A DNA stretch of 64,000 bases from Cryobacterium sp. Y82 (GTDB lineage Bacteria > Actinomycetota > Actinomycetes > Actinomycetales > Microbacteriaceae): NCBI RefSeq assembly GCF_002929495.1, contig NZ_PJJJ01000037.1, positions 336,931 to 400,930 of the forward strand. Reading direction: 5' to 3'. The position numbers and the translations under genes are program-made. Positions 62,536-64,000 of the stretch are shown piece after piece. The notes below the pieces were generated by a model. That model worked only from the letters and a program-made list of their open reading frames with translations, ran no database searches and was not told the DNA's origin. Positions within the stretch are counted from its first letter, which is position 1; each line of letters begins with the position of its first letter.

Positions 62536-63027
62536 ATGGCCGAATACGACGCAGTCATCGAAATCCCTCGCGGGAGCCGCAATAAGTACGAGGTAGACCA
62601 CGAAACCGGTCGCGTCTACCTCGACCGCGTGCTTTACACGAGCTTCATGTACCCCACCGACTACGGCTACTTCGAAAACACGCTCGGCCTCGACGGCGAC
62701 CCCGTTGACGTTCTCGTACTGCTCGATTACCCGCTGTTCCCGGGCGTAGGTGTCTCCGTGCGTCCGGTGGGCGTCTTCAACATGACCGATGACGGCGGTT
62801 CCGACGCCAAGGTCATCGCCGTTCCGGCAGGTGACCCCCGCTGGGATCACATTCAAGATGTCCTCGACATTCCGGAGTATACCCGCAAGGAAATCGAGCA
62901 CTTCTTCGAGCACTACAAGGACCTCGAACCCAATAAGTGGGTCAAGACGGAAGGCTGGGGCGACGCCGCCGAAGCCAACCAGATCGTGGTCGACGGCATT
63001 GCAAAGCTGGCCGACGAGGGACACTAA
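62536..63027 (+). CDS. ppa: inorganic pyrophosphatase
   Basis: A 163-residue family I pyrophosphatase that hydrolyses pyrophosphate. [29 protein letters not shown] and [12 protein letters not shown] (metal-binding Asp residues) are present. AAGGGAGAAA precedes the ATG. A strong terminator follows. Confidence 0.97.
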   Translation: MAEYDAVIEIPRGSRNKYEVDHETGRVYLDRVLYTSFMYPTDYGYFENTLGLDGDPVDVLVLLDYPLFPGVGVSVRPVGVFNMTDDGGSDAKVIAVPAGDPRWDHIQDVLDIPEYTRKEIEHFFEHYKDLEPNKWVKTEGWGDAAEANQIVVDGIAKLADEGH

Positions 63028-63040
63028 CCCTCACCTTCAA

Positions 63041-63071
63041 CGAAGGCCCCCGTGTTGCTCGGGGGCCTTCG
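63041..63071 (+). terminator. ppa terminator hairpin
   Basis: CGAAGGCCCCCG (63041-63052) pairs perfectly with CGGGGGCCTTCG (63060-63071) around a TGTTGCT loop, 13 bases after the ppa stop. It also faces the end of the leftward NlpC/P60 gene. Confidence 0.8.
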
Positions 63072-63108
63072 TCGTACCTACGGCCAGACCGGCGGTACGA
63101 AACCGGAG

Positions 63109-64000
63109 CTAGGCTGCGGGGCGGCCGACGTACGGTGCAACGGCCCACGACGACCAAATACTGTGCACACGCACGCGCGCCGAGGGGTTGGGGGCTTCGA
63201 GGACCTGGCCGTTACCGACATAGATCGCCACGTGGTAGTAGTTGCCCGGGCTGCCCCAGAACACCAGGTCGCCCACCTGAACCTGGGCGAAAGAGACGAG
63301 ATTGCCCTGCCTGGCCATGGTGTTGTACTGGTTCGTGGCTGAATGGGTGCCGATGTACACGCCGGCGGCTGCATAGGCGGCCTTGGTCAGGCCGGAGCAG
63401 TCCCACGAGTCGGGGCCAGAACCCCCGAAGACGTAGCGGTCGCCGAGCTGGCCGCGGGCGAACGCGAGGGCTGCGTCGACGATGCTCGCGTTGGGTACCG
63501 CAGCTGGCGCGGCCGATGCAGCGGGCTTCACTGGCGTGGCGGGCGTGGCGGGCGTGGACGGCGTGGACGGCGTGGACGGTACAGCGGGCGTCACCGGCCT
63601 GGCCGACCCGGAACCAGATCCTGATCCCGAACCGGCCGTTGCCCCGGCATCGCGAGCGGGTTGCGCGGGTGCGGCATCCGCTATTGCAGCAGCGGATGCT
63701 TGCGCTTGTGCGAACGCTTGAGCCGCAGCGGCCTCGTCCTCGCCGACGTGAAAGCTGCGCTCGGCCTCGGCCGTGGTGTCTTTGAGCAGGGCGAGTTGTT
63801 CGAAGAGTTCAGTCGACTTGCGCTGCTGGGAGTCGTAGGCGACCTCGGCAGCGTTCGAACTCGCCGTGGCCGCATCGAACGTGGTCTTGGACTCTTCGGT
63901 GAGCCGTTCGCGTTGCTCGGTCGCTGATGCCGCCTGCTCGCCGAGAGACTCCGCCGCATTCTTGTCCTGCACGGCCTCGGTGTAGATCTGCTCCGACTGT
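63109..64000 (-). CDS. NlpC/P60 peptidoglycan hydrolase, truncated by the window edge
   Basis: At least 297 residues of a secreted C40 peptidase. The visible part has a long coiled coil (SEQIYTEAVQDKNAAESLGE onward), a Ser/Thr/Pro-rich linker of short TPxTP repeats (near 63540-63600), and a C-terminal NlpC/P60 domain with Cys in DSWDCSGLTKAAYAAAG, His in GNYYHVAIYVGNG and the DLVFWGSP strand. RipA-like enzymes of this layout cut peptide cross-links for cell separation. The reading frame remains open to 64000, so the N-terminus with signal peptide lies outside. Confidence 0.92.
   Translation of the reverse strand, partial: QSEQIYTEAVQDKNAAESLGEQAASATEQRERLTEESKTTFDAATASSNAAEVAYDSQQRKSTELFEQLALLKDTTAEAERSFHVGEDEAAAAQAFAQAQASAAAIADAAPAQPARDAGATAGSGSGSGSGSARPVTPAVPSTPSTPSTPATPATPVKPAASAAPAAVPNASIVDAALAFARGQLGDRYVFGGSGPDSWDCSGLTKAAYAAAGVYIGTHSATNQYNTMARQGNLVSFAQVQVGDLVFWGSPGNYYHVAIYVGNGQVLEAPNPSARVRVHSIWSSWAVAPYVGRPAA

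Noticed and set aside
63540-63600. Short tandem repeat considered as a non-coding repeat or CRISPR remnant
   Set aside because: It is in frame inside the NlpC/P60 gene and encodes the TPxTP linker. No CRISPR array or cas gene exists in the window.

Overview
The window is a chromosomal segment from a high-GC actinobacterium. The family Microbacteriaceae is the best guess, possibly near Cryobacterium, Leifsonia or Salinibacterium. The signs are the gene order tilS-hpt-ftsH-folE-folP-folB-folK-DUF3180-PH-PH-DUF2520-panC-lysS, a CarD regulator, a mycothiol-type DsbA-fold reductase, an actinobacterial Asp23 locus, an AldR-like regulator beside alanine dehydrogenase, and tightly overlapping ATGA/GTGA gene junctions. 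Species cannot be fixed from this sequence alone.

Left part (0-20 kb): an aldehyde dehydrogenase and a small zinc-ribbon protein diverge from a MarR regulator over a perfect palindrome. Next come alanine dehydrogenase, its Lrp/AsnC regulator and a LysE exporter. A frameshifted TIGR03086-like relic precedes an envelope-stress island (5.6-11.7 kb): an ECF sigma factor with two Asp23-like genes on one strand, and five overlapping Asp23/AmaP-type genes plus CsbD, an amphipathic repeat protein and a YihY/BrkB membrane protein on the other. CarD, a TetR regulator, a HAD-GH15 trehalase-type fusion and a DUF418 membrane protein follow.

Middle (20-37 kb): a complete N-acetylglucosamine module has separate PTS EIIB, EIIA and EIIC genes, nagA, nagB and a GntR regulator around a perfect 14-bp palindrome. 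After it come a DsbA-fold oxidoreductase, an SRPBCC protein, and a cassette of M20 amidohydrolase, AbgT transporter and ATP-grasp ligase. An EamA exporter and a MarR regulator are divergent over two 12-bp palindromes spaced by two helical turns. From 32.8 to 36.7 kb is a scar zone: IS110, IS256 and IS481-type transposase fragments flank a secreted fibronectin-type protein and end near a tRNA-Ser(CGA).

Right part (37-64 kb): an SGNH hydrolase, radA, two small conserved genes, and a 1575-residue secreted nuclease/5'-nucleotidase. Then an amino-acid N-acetyltransferase, clpC and cardiolipin synthase. A long leftward gene set runs from tilS to lysS and covers purine salvage, FtsH proteolysis, folate synthesis, membrane PH proteins, pantothenate synthesis and lysyl-tRNA synthesis. 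Inorganic pyrophosphatase and a truncated NlpC/P60 hydrolase close the window.

A 90-bp element bounded by 16-bp inverted repeats occurs twice, at 88-177 and 46009-46098.
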